Positions 44,570-54,509 of a stretch of DNA of 64,000 bases are shown piece after piece; within the stretch, counting starts at the first letter, position 1, and every line of letters begins with the position of its first letter. Source of the DNA: Lentibacillus populi. GTDB taxonomy: Bacteria > Bacillota > Bacilli > Bacillales > Amphibacillaceae. The notes beneath the pieces were generated by a model, which saw nothing but the letters and a program-made list of their open reading frames with translations, made no database searches and was not told the DNA's origin. The DNA is taken from contig BMJD01000001.1 of NCBI GenBank assembly GCA_014642895.1, positions 62,001 to 126,000 on the forward strand, in the 5' to 3' direction. Both the position numbers and the translations under genes were made by a program.

Positions 44570-45685
44570 ATGACAACAACGAAAGGTCTTGAAGGGGTTG
44601 TAGCAACTCAATCGTCAATTAGTTCCATTATAGATGATCAACTTACATATGTTGGTTATAGAATTGATGATCTAGCCGAGCATTCCAGTTTTGAAGAGGT
44701 AGTTTATTTGTTATGGAATTTAAAACTCCCGACAAAATCGGAATTGGACGCATTCAAAGCAGACCTTGCAGCAAATATGGAACTTCCGGAAGCAGTTATT
44801 GCCCATTTGCGCTCATATGATTTATCTACTGTCCATCCAATGGCTGCACTACGGACGGCTGTATCTTTATTAGGATTATATGACGATGAAGCAGATGTAA
44901 TGGAAGAAGCTGCAAACAAGCGTAAAGCAGTTCGTCTGCAGGCGAAAATGGCTACAATTGTGACGGCCTTGGCCCGGATTCGCCAAGGGAAGAATCCGGT
45001 TGGACCGAAGAAGGAATTAGGATTCGCCGCCAATTTCCTCTATATGCTGAATGGGGAAGAAGCAAACGATATCGAAGTGGAGGCCATCAACAAAGCACTT
45101 GTATTACATGCAGACCATGAGTTAAATGCATCCACATTCACTGCCCGCGTTTGCGTTGCAACATTGTCCGATATTTATTCTGGTGTGACCGCTGCGATCG
45201 GCGCTTTAAAAGGGCCACTTCATGGTGGTGCGAATGAACGTGTGATGAAAATGCTAACGGAAATTGGCGAAGAAGAAAATGCTATTCCGTACATTAAAGA
45301 AAAGATTGCCAACAAAGAAAAAATTATGGGGATGGGACACCGAGTATACCGTAATGGCGATCCACGTGCAAAACATTTAAAACGGATGTCAAAAGAATTG
45401 ACAAAAATTACTGGTCAGGCAAAGTGGTATAACATGTCGGTGAAAATTGAAGATTATATTAAAGAAAATAAAGGCCTTCCAGCAAATGTGGATTTCTATT
45501 CTGCATCGGTTTATCACAGCCTGGGTATTGATCATGATCTTTTCACACCGATTTTTGCAACTAGCCGTGTTTCCGGATGGTTAGCACATATTCTTGAGCA
45601 ATACGACAACAACCGGCTGATTCGCCCACGCGCGGAATATATCGGACCTAAAACACAGGAATACGTTGCAATTGAAAATCGCTAA
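44570..45685 (+). CDS. citZ: Citrate synthase
   Basis: Condenses oxaloacetate with acetyl-CoA in the TCA cycle. The 371 residues are the short bacterial type, with catalytic histidines in GPLHGGANE and MGMGHRVYRNGDPRA and the aspartate in VDFYSASVYH. AAAGGAGAG precedes the ATG. Order citZ-icd-mdh matches B. subtilis citZ-icd-mdh, but the spacers here are long enough for separate control. Confidence 0.98.
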   Translation: MTTTKGLEGVVATQSSISSIIDDQLTYVGYRIDDLAEHSSFEEVVYLLWNLKLPTKSELDAFKADLAANMELPEAVIAHLRSYDLSTVHPMAALRTAVSLLGLYDDEADVMEEAANKRKAVRLQAKMATIVTALARIRQGKNPVGPKKELGFAANFLYMLNGEEANDIEVEAINKALVLHADHELNASTFTARVCVATLSDIYSGVTAAIGALKGPLHGGANERVMKMLTEIGEEENAIPYIKEKIANKEKIMGMGHRVYRNGDPRAKHLKRMSKELTKITGQAKWYNMSVKIEDYIKENKGLPANVDFYSASVYHSLGIDHDLFTPIFATSRVSGWLAHILEQYDNNRLIRPRAEYIGPKTQEYVAIENR

Positions 45686-45787
45686 GCTGTGTAACTTAGG
45701 GGGCAATTATCATGCGCTTTTTTGCACGTTGAGAATGAAGTTTTTCTAAAAATCCTGCTACCCTAATCTTATCGGAAATCCTGAATG

Positions 45788-45819
45788 TAGCCGGTTTCTG
45801 CCGGCTATTATCACGTTTA
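45788..45819 (+). terminator. Possible terminator between citZ and icd
   Basis: TAGCCGG pairs with CCGGCTA around a TTTCTG loop and is followed by TTATCACGTTT, only moderately T-rich. Confidence 0.4.
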
Positions 45820-45872
45820 GATTTAAATATGATAGAATAGAAATGTATGAAGATGAACTAGGAGGTTTTTTT

Positions 45873-47144
45873 ATGTCACAGGGAGAAAAAATTACTGTCG
45901 AAAATGGGAGAATGAACGTACCGGATCGTCCGATTATTCCATTTATTGAAGGAGACGGAATTGGGCCGGATATTTGGTCTGCCGCAAGTAAAGTGATCGA
46001 AGCGGCAGTAGAAAAGGCATACAATGGTAAAAAATCCATTGAATGGAAAGAAGTATATGCAGGTCAAAAAGCATTCGATAAAACGGGGGAATGGCTGCCG
46101 GACGAAACACTTAAAACAATTGACGAATATAAAATCGCAATTAAAGGACCACTTACAACACCAATTGGCGGCGGCATCCGTTCACTAAATGTAGCATTGC
46201 GTCAACAACTGGATCTATTCACATGCCTTCGTCCGGTCCGCTATTTTAATGGCGTACCATCGCCGGTAAAACGCCCGGAAGAAGTGGATATGGTTATTTT
46301 CCGTGAAAACACAGAAGATATCTATGCAGGAATTGAATGGCAAAAAGGTACTCCAGAAGTGAAAAAAGTGATTGAATTTCTTAAAAAAGAAATGGATGTA
46401 CATAATATCCGCTTTCCGGAAACTTCCGGTATCGGTATTAAACCAATTTCTGAGGAAGGTACAAAACGCCTTGTCCGTGCAAGCATTCAATATGCGCTAA
46501 ATGAAGGGCGTAAAAGTGTCACACTTGTTCATAAAGGAAACATCATGAAATTCACTGAAGGTGCTTTTAAGGCTTGGGGTTATGAGGTTGCAGAACAAGA
46601 ATTTGGTGACAAGGTATTTACATGGGCTGAATATGACCGTCTTGTCGAAAAAGATGGAAAGGAAGCAGCTAACCAAGCTCAAGATGCAGCAGTTGCTGCT
46701 GGCAAAATCATCGTGAAAGATGCGATTGCCGATATCTTCCTGCAACAAATCCTGACTCGACCTAGTGAGTTTGATGTTGTGGCAACAATGAACCTGAATG
46801 GGGACTACATTTCTGATGCACTTGCAGCACAGGTTGGCGGAATTGGTATTGCACCTGGAGCTAATATTAACTATGATACCGGCCATGCCATTTTTGAAGC
46901 GACACACGGTACTGCACCAAAGTATGCCGGACTTGATAAAGTGAATCCATCATCAGTTATTCTCTCAGCTGTATTAATGCTGGAACACTTGGAATGGAGA
47001 GAAGCTGCAGATTTAATCGCCAAGGCAATGGATAAAACAATTGCGTCTAAAGTAGTAACCTATGACTTTGCCCGCTTAATGGACGGAGCAAAAGAAGTAA
47101 AATGCTCCGAATTTGGCGAAGAGCTAATTAAAAATATGGAATAA
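45873..47144 (+). CDS. icd: NADP-dependent isocitrate dehydrogenase
   Basis: Converts isocitrate to 2-oxoglutarate with NADP. The 423 residues match the Bacillus enzyme; visible motifs include [10 protein letters not shown], the substrate serine in [40 protein letters not shown] and the nucleotide loop [18 protein letters not shown] at 45861-45866 supports the start at 45873. A hairpin with the stem AAAACGGG/CCCGTTTT follows. Confidence 0.98.
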   Translation: MSQGEKITVENGRMNVPDRPIIPFIEGDGIGPDIWSAASKVIEAAVEKAYNGKKSIEWKEVYAGQKAFDKTGEWLPDETLKTIDEYKIAIKGPLTTPIGGGIRSLNVALRQQLDLFTCLRPVRYFNGVPSPVKRPEEVDMVIFRENTEDIYAGIEWQKGTPEVKKVIEFLKKEMDVHNIRFPETSGIGIKPISEEGTKRLVRASIQYALNEGRKSVTLVHKGNIMKFTEGAFKAWGYEVAEQEFGDKVFTWAEYDRLVEKDGKEAANQAQDAAVAAGKIIVKDAIADIFLQQILTRPSEFDVVATMNLNGDYISDALAAQVGGIGIAPGANINYDTGHAIFEATHGTAPKYAGLDKVNPSSVILSAVLMLEHLEWREAADLIAKAMDKTIASKVVTYDFARLMDGAKEVKCSEFGEELIKNME

Positions 47145-47147
47145 GTA

Positions 47148-47169
47148 CAAAAACGGGAGCCCCGTTTTC
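47148..47169 (+). terminator. Hairpin after icd
   Basis: AAAACGGG pairs with CCCGTTTT directly after the stop. The T-run is within the stem, so termination may be partial and allow icd-mdh read-through. The next 90 bp (47170-47262) hold a degenerate family A fragment: TTAAAACCAACACGTCCTG and CCTGGAGCTGGACGTGG. Confidence 0.5.
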
Positions 47170-47315
47170 AGGGAGACTTGTTAAAACCAACACGTCCTGT
47201 GCCAGGTGCATATGCATGCTGCGTATGGGCTATACCCTGGAGCTGGACGTGGCTCCATTCTGCTATTCAGATAGGAATTGTTTTCATTCTGTCAGATGTA
47301 AGGAAGGGGATTATA

Positions 47316-48254
47316 ATGGCTATTAAACGTAATAAAATTTCTGTGATCGGTTCTGGTTTCACTGGTGCTACAACTGCACTGATGCTTGCCCAAAAGGAAC
47401 TTGGGGATGTTGTGCTTGTAGACATTCCAAACATGGAAGATCCGACAAAGGGAAAAGCATTGGACATGTTTGAAGCGAGCCCTGTACAAGGCTTCGATGC
47501 GAAAATCACCGGTACTTCAAACTACGAGGATACAAAAGATTCAGATTTGGTTATTATTACAGCTGGTGTGGCACGTAAACCGGGTATGAGTCGTGATGAC
47601 TTGGTAAATACAAATGCAAAAATCATGAAAACTGTTGCAAAAGATGTTGCAAAATATTCACCACACTGTCTGATCGTTGTATTATCAAATCCGGTTGATG
47701 CGATGACGTACACAGCATTCAAGGAATCAGGATTTCCGAAAGAACGGGTTATTGGGCAATCCGGTGTGCTTGATACAGCACGGTTCCGCTCATTTATCGC
47801 TGAGGAATTGAACCTGTCTGTCAAGGATATTACCGGATTCGTTCTAGGTGGCCATGGGGATAACATGGTTCCGTTAATCCGTTATTCATATGCTGGTGGT
47901 ATTCCATTAGAAAAATTAATTTCCAAGGACCGCTTAGACGAAATTGTTGCGCGTACTCGCACAGGCGGAGGAGAAATCGTCAGCCTTTTGGGCAATGGCA
48001 GTGCCTACTACGCTCCAGCAGCATCGCTTACGGTCATGGCTGAAGCAATTCTAAAAGATCAACGTCGTGTGATCCCTGCAATTGCATATCTTGAAGGGGA
48101 ATACGGCTATTCTGATATTTATCTTGGAGTACCAACGATTCTTGGTGCGAACGGTATCGAAGAAATCATTGAATTAGATTTAACAGACGAAGAAAAAGCT
48201 GCATTAGATAAATCAGCAGATTCAGTGAAGAACGTATTGAAAGTTTTGCAATAA
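47316..48254 (+). CDS. mdh: Malate dehydrogenase
   Basis: NAD-dependent oxidation of malate to oxaloacetate. The 312-residue LDH-like MDH has the glycine motif [26 protein letters not shown] with the mobile-loop arginines, [11 protein letters not shown] and the catalytic histidine in [20 protein letters not shown] precedes the ATG; the frame upstream is degenerate repeat. A full family A repeat and a strong terminator follow. Confidence 0.98.
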   Translation: MAIKRNKISVIGSGFTGATTALMLAQKELGDVVLVDIPNMEDPTKGKALDMFEASPVQGFDAKITGTSNYEDTKDSDLVIITAGVARKPGMSRDDLVNTNAKIMKTVAKDVAKYSPHCLIVVLSNPVDAMTYTAFKESGFPKERVIGQSGVLDTARFRSFIAEELNLSVKDITGFVLGGHGDNMVPLIRYSYAGGIPLEKLISKDRLDEIVARTRTGGGEIVSLLGNGSAYYAPAASLTVMAEAILKDQRRVIPAIAYLEGEYGYSDIYLGVPTILGANGIEEIIELDLTDEEKAALDKSADSVKNVLKVLQ

Positions 48255-48260
48255 GGATTT

Positions 48261-48590
48261 TAACAAAGGCGCAAGCACCCGTTTAGCGACGTATGGACTG
48301 CGCCCGCGCAATGCGGGTGGTTCGGTGTTGCCGCGCAAAGCGGCGGTTTTAACCGAACATTCCTACCGTAGGAGATAAAGGAAACATGCCCCTGCAAAAG
48401 GGGTAGACGTGAGTTGGGCGCAAAGCCCGTTCTTAGTCGGCCTTCCTTCTTACCCGAACCGATGTTGACTTATCGTACGGAGGTGAGGGAAGTCCACTAC
48501 AGCTTTAGCGCTGGAGCCGGACGTGGCTTACCCTGCTTAGAGCAGAATAGCGCCTAAATTATATACCTTCTTATCTTATAGCAAAGGCTC
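48261..48590 (-). repeat. Family A repeat, copy 6 (full length) with imperfect direct repeats
   Basis: On the plus strand it opens TAACAAAGGCGCAAGC and closes with the AT-rich tail and TAGCAAAGGCTC; the two 12-mers TAACAAAGGCGC and TAGCAAAGGCTC differ at two positions. Inside are CCCGC-ATTGC-GCGGG (as reverse complement), the TTCGGT nested hairpin with a GCCGC stem, CCCCT-TTTGC-AGGGG, and GGGC-TTTGC-GCCC. It lies between mdh and its terminator. Confidence 0.9.
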
Positions 48591-48627
48591 CTGTTTACGG
48601 AAGGAATGGTAAACAGGAGCCTTTTCC
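48583..48627 (+). terminator. Terminator after mdh
   Basis: AAAGGCTCCTGTTTAC pairs perfectly with GTAAACAGGAGCCTTT, followed by TCCG. The repeat copy lies between this terminator and the mdh stop. Confidence 0.85.
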
Positions 48628-48702
48628 GTATCGTCAATGTGTTTGAGTGGGCTTTCTCCCATGTCATCGGTTATGCTTACTATAGAAAAATAGGATAAGA
48701 TC

Positions 48703-48711
48703 TGTTATAAT
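48703..48711 (+). promoter_or_regulatory. Extended -10 promoter of the MaoC-like gene
   Basis: TGT-TATAAT, an extended -10 element, lies 35 bp before the GTG start. No good -35 is seen. Confidence 0.5.
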
Positions 48712-48746
48712 AGTAAACGCTTACATATACATTGGAGGTGGGGAAG

Positions 48747-49223
48747 GTGATTGATAAAAAGAGGCGTCTGGGCAAAAGAATTAACGAGTTGCAAATTGGC
48801 GATTCCTATACAGCTGAACATATAGTAGAAGATCGTGATTTATTGTTATATTTAGGGTTAACGGACGACGCTAATCCATTGTACATTCAACATGATTATG
48901 CAACGCAAACACCATATAAGCGGCCAATCGTTCCATCTGTTATGTTATTTGGCATGGTTTCTTCAATTATTTCCATGCATTTGCCTGGCCCCGGCAGCCA
49001 TATCGTTCAACACGAAATGGCCTTTCCGAAACCTGTTTATCATCATTCAGAAGTGAAATTTACAACTGAAGTTATTGCAATCGATTATGACAACCATCAT
49101 ATAACATTATCCGTAATCGGTTATGATGTTGATGGCGATCAAGTGCTTAACGGTAAATTACTTGTCTGCCCTGCCTATAAACCAAAATCAATTACCGCAA
49201 GTTCGCTTGAGAATTTTTTCTAA
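48747..49223 (+). CDS. MaoC-like hotdog dehydratase
   Basis: A 158-residue protein with the MaoC/(R)-specific enoyl-CoA hydratase hotdog fold. Visible features are LGLTDDANPLYIQHDYA, the D-x4-H catalytic pattern of hydratases (DDANPLYIQH), and a following PSVMLFGMVSSIIS helix. The substrate is unknown, likely an acyl-thioester. GGAGG at 48734-48738 is 8 nt before the GTG at 48747; the TTG at 48732 lies within the ribosome site region. It stands alone between mdh and phoP. Confidence 0.82.
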   Translation: MIDKKRRLGKRINELQIGDSYTAEHIVEDRDLLLYLGLTDDANPLYIQHDYATQTPYKRPIVPSVMLFGMVSSIISMHLPGPGSHIVQHEMAFPKPVYHHSEVKFTTEVIAIDYDNHHITLSVIGYDVDGDQVLNGKLLVCPAYKPKSITASSLENFF

Positions 49224-49323
49224 TTGATTAGTGCCGTTATAGACGGTGAGACATTTCCCCAAGGGAGAAAATATTCACTTGGGGAACAAGAATACCAGCT
49301 TACATTCACTTTGTAAAAAAATC

Positions 49324-49368
49324 TTTACGTTTCCACCTGTTCACATTTCGAGCACTTCACGATAAGAT
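49324..49368 (+). promoter_or_regulatory. phoPR promoter with three 16-bp-spaced TTNAC repeats
   Basis: TTCACA (49340-49345) and TAAGAT (49363-49368) are 17 bp apart, a probable sigma-A promoter. TTTACG (49324), TTCACA (49340) and TTCACG (49356) recur every 16 bp. They resemble PhoP half-sites (TTnACA) but classical PhoP boxes repeat about every 11 bp, so the spacing is odd. Confidence 0.5.
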
Positions 49369-49408
49369 AAACTTATCACAGGTTATTCACCGGAATGGAG
49401 ACTGTTTA

Positions 49409-50101
49409 ATGGCAAAAAGAATTTTGATTGTCGATGATGAACAATCGATTGTCACGTTACTAAAATTTAATATTGAACAGGCAGGGTTTCAAACGGAGGT
49501 TGCTTATGATGGTGTTACAGCTGTCCAAAAGGCAGGAAAGAATGCATTTGATCTTATCGTGCTTGATCTAATGCTGCCTGGAATGGACGGAATGGAAGTC
49601 TGCGCATTTTTACGGGAAAATCAAGTGGACACCCCGATTTTAATGTTAACAGCAAGAGATGATGAAGTAGATAAAATATCTGGCCTTGAATCCGGCGCAG
49701 ATGATTATTTAACAAAACCATTCAGCCCCAAAGAAGTAGTAGCAAGGATTAAGGCGATACTCAGGAGGACGGCAAAAGACAACAATTCCTATCAATCCTT
49801 TATCAAAGTGGGGGATCTGCTTATTTTTCCAGAACGATATGAAGCCGAAATGAATCAGGAGACTTTAACATTTACTCGCAAAGAATTTGAGCTCCTGCAC
49901 TATTTAGCCAGTCATAAAGGAAAAGTACTATCGAGGGATCAGCTGTTAAGTGCGGTCTGGAACTATGATTTTGTTGGGGATACACGAATTGTTGATGTCC
50001 ATGTCAGCCATTTACGTGAAAAAATTGAACCGGATTCCAAACGTCCAATCTATATCAAAACGATAAGAGGCCTGGGATATAAAATGGAGGAGCCACAGTG
50101 A
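49409..50101 (+). CDS. phoP: Phosphate response regulator PhoP
   Basis: OmpR-family response regulator that controls phosphate-starvation genes. The 230 residues hold a receiver domain with Asp9, Asp10 and phospho-acceptor Asp53 (VLDLMLPG) and Lys in TKPFSPKE, and a winged-helix DNA-binding domain (about 130-228, FTRKEFELLHYLASHKG; RIVDVHVSHLREKI). Its stop overlaps the phoR GTG start by 4 bases. TGGAG precedes the ATG. Confidence 0.95.
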   Translation: MAKRILIVDDEQSIVTLLKFNIEQAGFQTEVAYDGVTAVQKAGKNAFDLIVLDLMLPGMDGMEVCAFLRENQVDTPILMLTARDDEVDKISGLESGADDYLTKPFSPKEVVARIKAILRRTAKDNNSYQSFIKVGDLLIFPERYEAEMNQETLTFTRKEFELLHYLASHKGKVLSRDQLLSAVWNYDFVGDTRIVDVHVSHLREKIEPDSKRPIYIKTIRGLGYKMEEPQ

Positions 50102-51468
50102 AAAAATCGCTTTTTTCCAAACCGCTGATTTCGTACATAATCGGAATTTTTTTAATCATCTTTGCAACCGGTGCTGTGATTAGTCAATTAACATCAGAGT
50201 ATATTATCCTGTTTTCTGTGCTTATCATTGAATTTATTGTGTTAATAATTATGCTGCTGCATGTTTTTGAGAAATACGTGAAGCCAATTAAAGCGGCTAC
50301 GAAGACGGTCGATAAGCTTGTGAAAGGGAATTACCGGGCACGTATTCACCACCCGGAAATTGGCAGTGTTGGAGAATTAAGCAGAAAAATAAATATATTG
50401 GCCCGTAACCTAAGTGAGTTGTCGTTTCAGGAAGAGATGCAGGAGAAACAGCTGGTTACCGTAATTGATAATACGCAGAGCGGTTTGGTACTAATCGATG
50501 AAAAGGGATATGTACACCTGGTAAACCGGAAATTCATCTCCATGTTTGGCAAAAATCCGCGAGACTATGTCGGTTATCTCTATTATGACGTTTTAGAAAA
50601 CGAGAGAATTCATCAGACCGTACAACAAACATTTCTTTATGAAAAAACAGTTAAAACATCGATAACGCAAACGAAAGAGCTTGAAAAAAAATATATTGAA
50701 ATTGTTGGTGCACCTATTTTTAATGAAAAAAAAATGCTTAAGGGCGCCGTACTCGTGTTTTATGATATTACAGAATTAAAGAAATTGGAGATCATGCGGA
50801 AAGATTTCGTTGCTAATGTTTCCCATGAGCTGAAGACACCGATAACATCAATTAAAGGGTTTGCCGAAACGTTATTGGATGGTGCTGCAAAGGAACAGGA
50901 AACAAGAGAAAAATTTTTAGCGATTATTTTTGAAGAAAGTAAGCGATTAAATTTATTGATAGATGATTTATTGACGTTATCGAAATTGGAAAAGGATGAG
51001 TTTCGCCTGCATGTAACCGAAGTAAATGCTGCGGAATTGCTTCGTGATATTATTCCTATGTTTAAACAGCGCGCGGAAAATAAGCAAATTCAATTATCCG
51101 TAAATGTAGAACAAGGATTATCGATGAAGGTGGATGCCGATCGTTTCAAACAAGTAATCATTAATTTACTGGCAAATGCAATCAGTTATACACCCGAACA
51201 TGGCGAAATAACGGTAACGATGGACGAAACAGACCAATCTATCCATGTTTCGGTTGCAGATACCGGGATCGGAATTCCACAGGATGCATTGCCTAGAATA
51301 TTTGAACGTTTTTACCGGGTTGACAAGACCCGGAGCAGAAATACAGGCGGAACCGGTTTGGGACTGGCAATTGTCAAACATATTATGGAAGTACACGGCG
51401 GGAAAATCACGGTTGACAGTGAGCTGAACAAAGGTACAACTTTTCATGTTTATTTCCCAAAAGCTTAA
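50098..51468 (+). CDS. phoR: Sensor histidine kinase PhoR with reduced extracellular part
   Basis: Membrane kinase partner of PhoP. In 456 residues there are two membrane helices (about 11-30 and 37-57) with only a few residues between them, a HAMP-like linker (60-115), a PAS domain (about 118-225), HisKA with His243 (VSHELKTP) and an ATPase domain with N-box NLLANAISYTP and G-boxes DTGIGIP and GGTGLGLAI. B. subtilis PhoR is about 120 residues longer because of an extracytoplasmic domain between the helices; that domain is missing here, so sensing is probably intracellular or intramembrane. Confidence 0.93.
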   Translation: MKKSLFSKPLISYIIGIFLIIFATGAVISQLTSEYIILFSVLIIEFIVLIIMLLHVFEKYVKPIKAATKTVDKLVKGNYRARIHHPEIGSVGELSRKINILARNLSELSFQEEMQEKQLVTVIDNTQSGLVLIDEKGYVHLVNRKFISMFGKNPRDYVGYLYYDVLENERIHQTVQQTFLYEKTVKTSITQTKELEKKYIEIVGAPIFNEKKMLKGAVLVFYDITELKKLEIMRKDFVANVSHELKTPITSIKGFAETLLDGAAKEQETREKFLAIIFEESKRLNLLIDDLLTLSKLEKDEFRLHVTEVNAAELLRDIIPMFKQRAENKQIQLSVNVEQGLSMKVDADRFKQVIINLLANAISYTPEHGEITVTMDETDQSIHVSVADTGIGIPQDALPRIFERFYRVDKTRSRNTGGTGLGLAIVKHIMEVHGGKITVDSELNKGTTFHVYFPKA

Positions 51469-51473
51469 ATCTG

Positions 51474-51502
51474 GGCTATCTTTATAGAAGATAGCCTTTT
51501 TA
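51474..51502 (+). terminator. phoPR terminator
   Basis: GGCTATCTT pairs with AAGATAGCC, followed by TTTTTA, a few bases after the phoR stop. Confidence 0.9.
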
Positions 51503-51720
51503 TATTAAAAAGCTAAACGAAACTGGTATAATAAAACTAACTGTTGTTGATGGGAACTGTTCCATTATTGTAATGGATGGGTTAGGAATCATTATTATCT
51601 TCATTGTATAGTTACCGATTATATTAATTTGTAAAAGTGTATCCGTCCGTACCGTGTGAATAAATTATAGTAGCGCTTGTAATCGAACAATAGTAAATAA
51701 AAATAAGGGAGGCATTATCC

Positions 51721-54357
51721 GTGTCCAAAAAACTAGTATTAATTGATGGTAACAGTATTATTTATCGTGCTTTCTTTGCTTTACCATTACTAAATAATGA
51801 TAAAGGTGTATATACAAACGCAGTATATGGATTTACAACGATGTTATTAAAAATTTTAGAAGATGAAAAACCTACCCATATGCTGGTGGCGTTTGATGCA
51901 GGGAAAACTACTTTTCGCCATCAGACCTATCAGGAGTATAAAGGCGGCAGGCAAAAGACCCCGCCCGAGCTGTCTGAACAGTTTCCTGTTTTAAAAGAAT
52001 TGCTTGATGCATTTCATATTCCCCATTACCAGCTTGACCAATATGAAGCGGATGATATTATTGGTACATTATCGAAAAAAGGCAATGAGGAAAATTGGGA
52101 TGTTACTGTTATTTCTGGAGATAAGGATTTGTTACAGCTTGTTTCCGATAACGTTACCGTAAATTTGACGAAGAAGGGGATTAGTGATGTGGACTCCTAT
52201 ACCCCAGCTTTTATGATGGAAAAAATGGAAATCAATCCGGAACAGATTATTGATTTAAAGGCGCTAATGGGCGACAGTTCCGATAATGTTCCAGGTGTCC
52301 CTGGTGTAGGGCAAAAAACTGCAACAAAATTAATCAAGCAATATAAGACAATAGAAGAAGTATATGCGCATATCGATGAGATCAGTGGAAAAAAGCTAAA
52401 GGAAAATCTAGCAAACCATAAAAAAGACGCCTTTATGAGTAAAGAGCTTGTTACGATAAATTGTGATTCACCAATTGAAGTCACGGTTCATGATATTACG
52501 TATGATGGTTATGAACAGAGTAAGGTAAGTGCCATTTTTAAGGATCTTGGATTCCAATCCTTATTAAATAAACTGGCCGGTGAATCAGATGAAGCGGCAG
52601 AAACGGCAGAGCTTTCGGCGATTGATTATTCAATAGTCAACGAAATAAACCCGGACATGTTTACGGGAAATGAGGCAATTGTTGTAGAGATGCTCAGTGA
52701 TAACTATCATCAGGCACCAATTGAGGGAATTGGCATCGTTAACGAAGAAAATAACTATTTTATTCCGACCGATATCGCTGTCCAATCGGAAATTTTTAAA
52801 GAATGGGCAGAGGACAGCTTGAAGAAAAAGTATGTGTTTGATGCAAAGAAAACATTAGTTGCTTTATTGAACCATGATATAAAGGTAAACGGGATCGTAT
52901 TTGATATGCTCCTTGCTTCCTATTTGCTTAATCCTGCCGAAAATCATCACGATATACCGGCAATTGGACATCGAATGGGACATACAGCTATTTTATTTGA
53001 TGAAGAAGTATATGGAAAAGGTGCAAAAATAAAAGTACCCGAACAAGAGAAAGTAGCAAACCATGTTGTTCGTAAAACGAGTCTATTATTTCAAGTGAAA
53101 GAAAAGATGGAAGACGAACTAAAGCAAAACGAGCAATACGAATTACTGAAAGAACTGGAAATGCCGCTTGCGCTTATTCTTGGCGAAATGGAGCATACCG
53201 GGGTCCAGGTCGATATCAGACGCTTGGAGGATATGGGGGCCGAGTTAAAACAACGGTTAGCTGAAATTGAGAATGAAGTGTACACACTGGCCGGTGAAAC
53301 GTTTAATTTAAATTCACCAAAACAATTGGGCCCGGTTCTGTTCGAGAAGCTAGGACTGCCTGTCATTAAGAAAACCAAGACAGGTTACTCCACTGCAGCA
53401 GATGTTTTGGAACAGCTTCGCGATGAACACGAAATCATACCCAAACTACTGTTATACCGGCAATTAGGCAAGCTGCAATCCACCTATGTGGAAGGGCTAT
53501 TAAAGGTAGTCGATCAGGACACTCATAAAATTCATACACGGTTTAATCAGGCTCTTACGCAAACAGGCCGGTTAAGCTCGATTGATCCAAATCTGCAAAA
53601 TATCCCGATTCGCTTGGAAGAAGGAAGAAAAATTCGTCAGGCTTTTGTGCCAGCGAAAGAAGATTGGATTATGTTTGCTGCTGATTATTCGCAAATCGAA
53701 CTGCGCGTCCTGGCCCATATTGCGAAGGACGATAAATTGATCGATGCATTTCAGCATGACACGGACATCCATACGCAAACGGCAATGGAAGTATTTCATA
53801 CTGGAAAGGATGTTATTACCGCAAATATGCGGCGGCATGCGAAAGCTGTTAACTTTGGCATTGTTTATGGCATAAGTGACTATGGACTTTCGCAAAGCCT
53901 GGGGATCACTCGAAAAGAAGCACAGCAATTTATCGACCGTTATTTGGAAAGCTACCCGGGTGTAAAAAATTACATGGAGGAAATTGTTCAGGATGCAAAA
54001 CATAAGGGCTTTGTAACAACGTTGATGAATCGCCGGAGGTATTTGCCCGATATTACAAGTAGAAATTTTAATAAACGAAGCTTTGCCGAACGAACGGCTA
54101 TGAATACACCAATTCAGGGAAGTGCAGCGGATATTATTAAAAAGGCAATGATCGATCTTCATCAAACATTAATCGATGAAAATCTGGAGGCAAGAATGCT
54201 GCTGCAAGTACACGATGAACTTATACTTGAAGCGCCAAAAGAAGAAGTGGAAAAGCTGAAGGAAATTGTACCAGCCACAATGGAGCACACTGTCGAGCTT
54301 GACGTACCACTCAGGGTGGAGTATCAATATGGAAAAAGCTGGTTTGATGCAAAATAA
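51721..54357 (+). CDS. polA: DNA polymerase I
   Basis: Repair and Okazaki-fragment processing polymerase. The 878 residues have an N-terminal 5'-3' exonuclease (about 1-290, with DGNSIIYRAFFAL and SGDKDLLQLV), a degenerate 3'-5' exonuclease fold (about 300-470; the catalytic acidic residues are not conserved, as in other Bacillus PolI) and the polymerase domain (about 480-878) with motif A DYSQIELRVLAHI, motif B RRHAKAVNFGIVYG and motif C VHDELILEAP. The GTG start follows AAGGGAGG. The 250 bp before it hold no recognised site. Confidence 0.97.
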   Translation: MSKKLVLIDGNSIIYRAFFALPLLNNDKGVYTNAVYGFTTMLLKILEDEKPTHMLVAFDAGKTTFRHQTYQEYKGGRQKTPPELSEQFPVLKELLDAFHIPHYQLDQYEADDIIGTLSKKGNEENWDVTVISGDKDLLQLVSDNVTVNLTKKGISDVDSYTPAFMMEKMEINPEQIIDLKALMGDSSDNVPGVPGVGQKTATKLIKQYKTIEEVYAHIDEISGKKLKENLANHKKDAFMSKELVTINCDSPIEVTVHDITYDGYEQSKVSAIFKDLGFQSLLNKLAGESDEAAETAELSAIDYSIVNEINPDMFTGNEAIVVEMLSDNYHQAPIEGIGIVNEENNYFIPTDIAVQSEIFKEWAEDSLKKKYVFDAKKTLVALLNHDIKVNGIVFDMLLASYLLNPAENHHDIPAIGHRMGHTAILFDEEVYGKGAKIKVPEQEKVANHVVRKTSLLFQVKEKMEDELKQNEQYELLKELEMPLALILGEMEHTGVQVDIRRLEDMGAELKQRLAEIENEVYTLAGETFNLNSPKQLGPVLFEKLGLPVIKKTKTGYSTAADVLEQLRDEHEIIPKLLLYRQLGKLQSTYVEGLLKVVDQDTHKIHTRFNQALTQTGRLSSIDPNLQNIPIRLEEGRKIRQAFVPAKEDWIMFAADYSQIELRVLAHIAKDDKLIDAFQHDTDIHTQTAMEVFHTGKDVITANMRRHAKAVNFGIVYGISDYGLSQSLGITRKEAQQFIDRYLESYPGVKNYMEEIVQDAKHKGFVTTLMNRRRYLPDITSRNFNKRSFAERTAMNTPIQGSAADIIKKAMIDLHQTLIDENLEARMLLQVHDELILEAPKEEVEKLKEIVPATMEHTVELDVPLRVEYQYGKSWFDAK

Positions 54358-54475
54358 GATCAAAAACCTGGAAGCGGTAGATGGACTGTACCCGTGCAAC
54401 ACGGCTAGTTCCGATGTACCTGATATATGGATGCTGATGCTGTCCTTCAGGTGCCGGAGCTAGCTGATCAAAAAC
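54358..54475 (+). repeat. Short family A-derived insertion with perfect 10-bp direct repeats
   Basis: GATCAAAAAC occurs at 54358-54367 and 54466-54475, enclosing 98 bp. The inside begins AAGCGGTAGATGGACTGTAC and has CCGTG-CAA-CACGG, aligning with AGCGACGTATGGACTGCGCC and its hairpin in family A copy 6, and ends GTGCCGGAGC like the family A GCTGGAGCCGG block. The element sits one base past the polA stop and 34 bp before mutM, inside an otherwise tight operon. Confidence 0.7.
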
Positions 54476-54509
54476 AGAAGTGCCCCTATCTGTAAGGAGA
54501 AAAGAAAAA

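Noticed and set aside
53572-54165. 197-aa minus-strand frame within polA
   Set aside because: Shadow of the conserved polymerase domain; no start signal.
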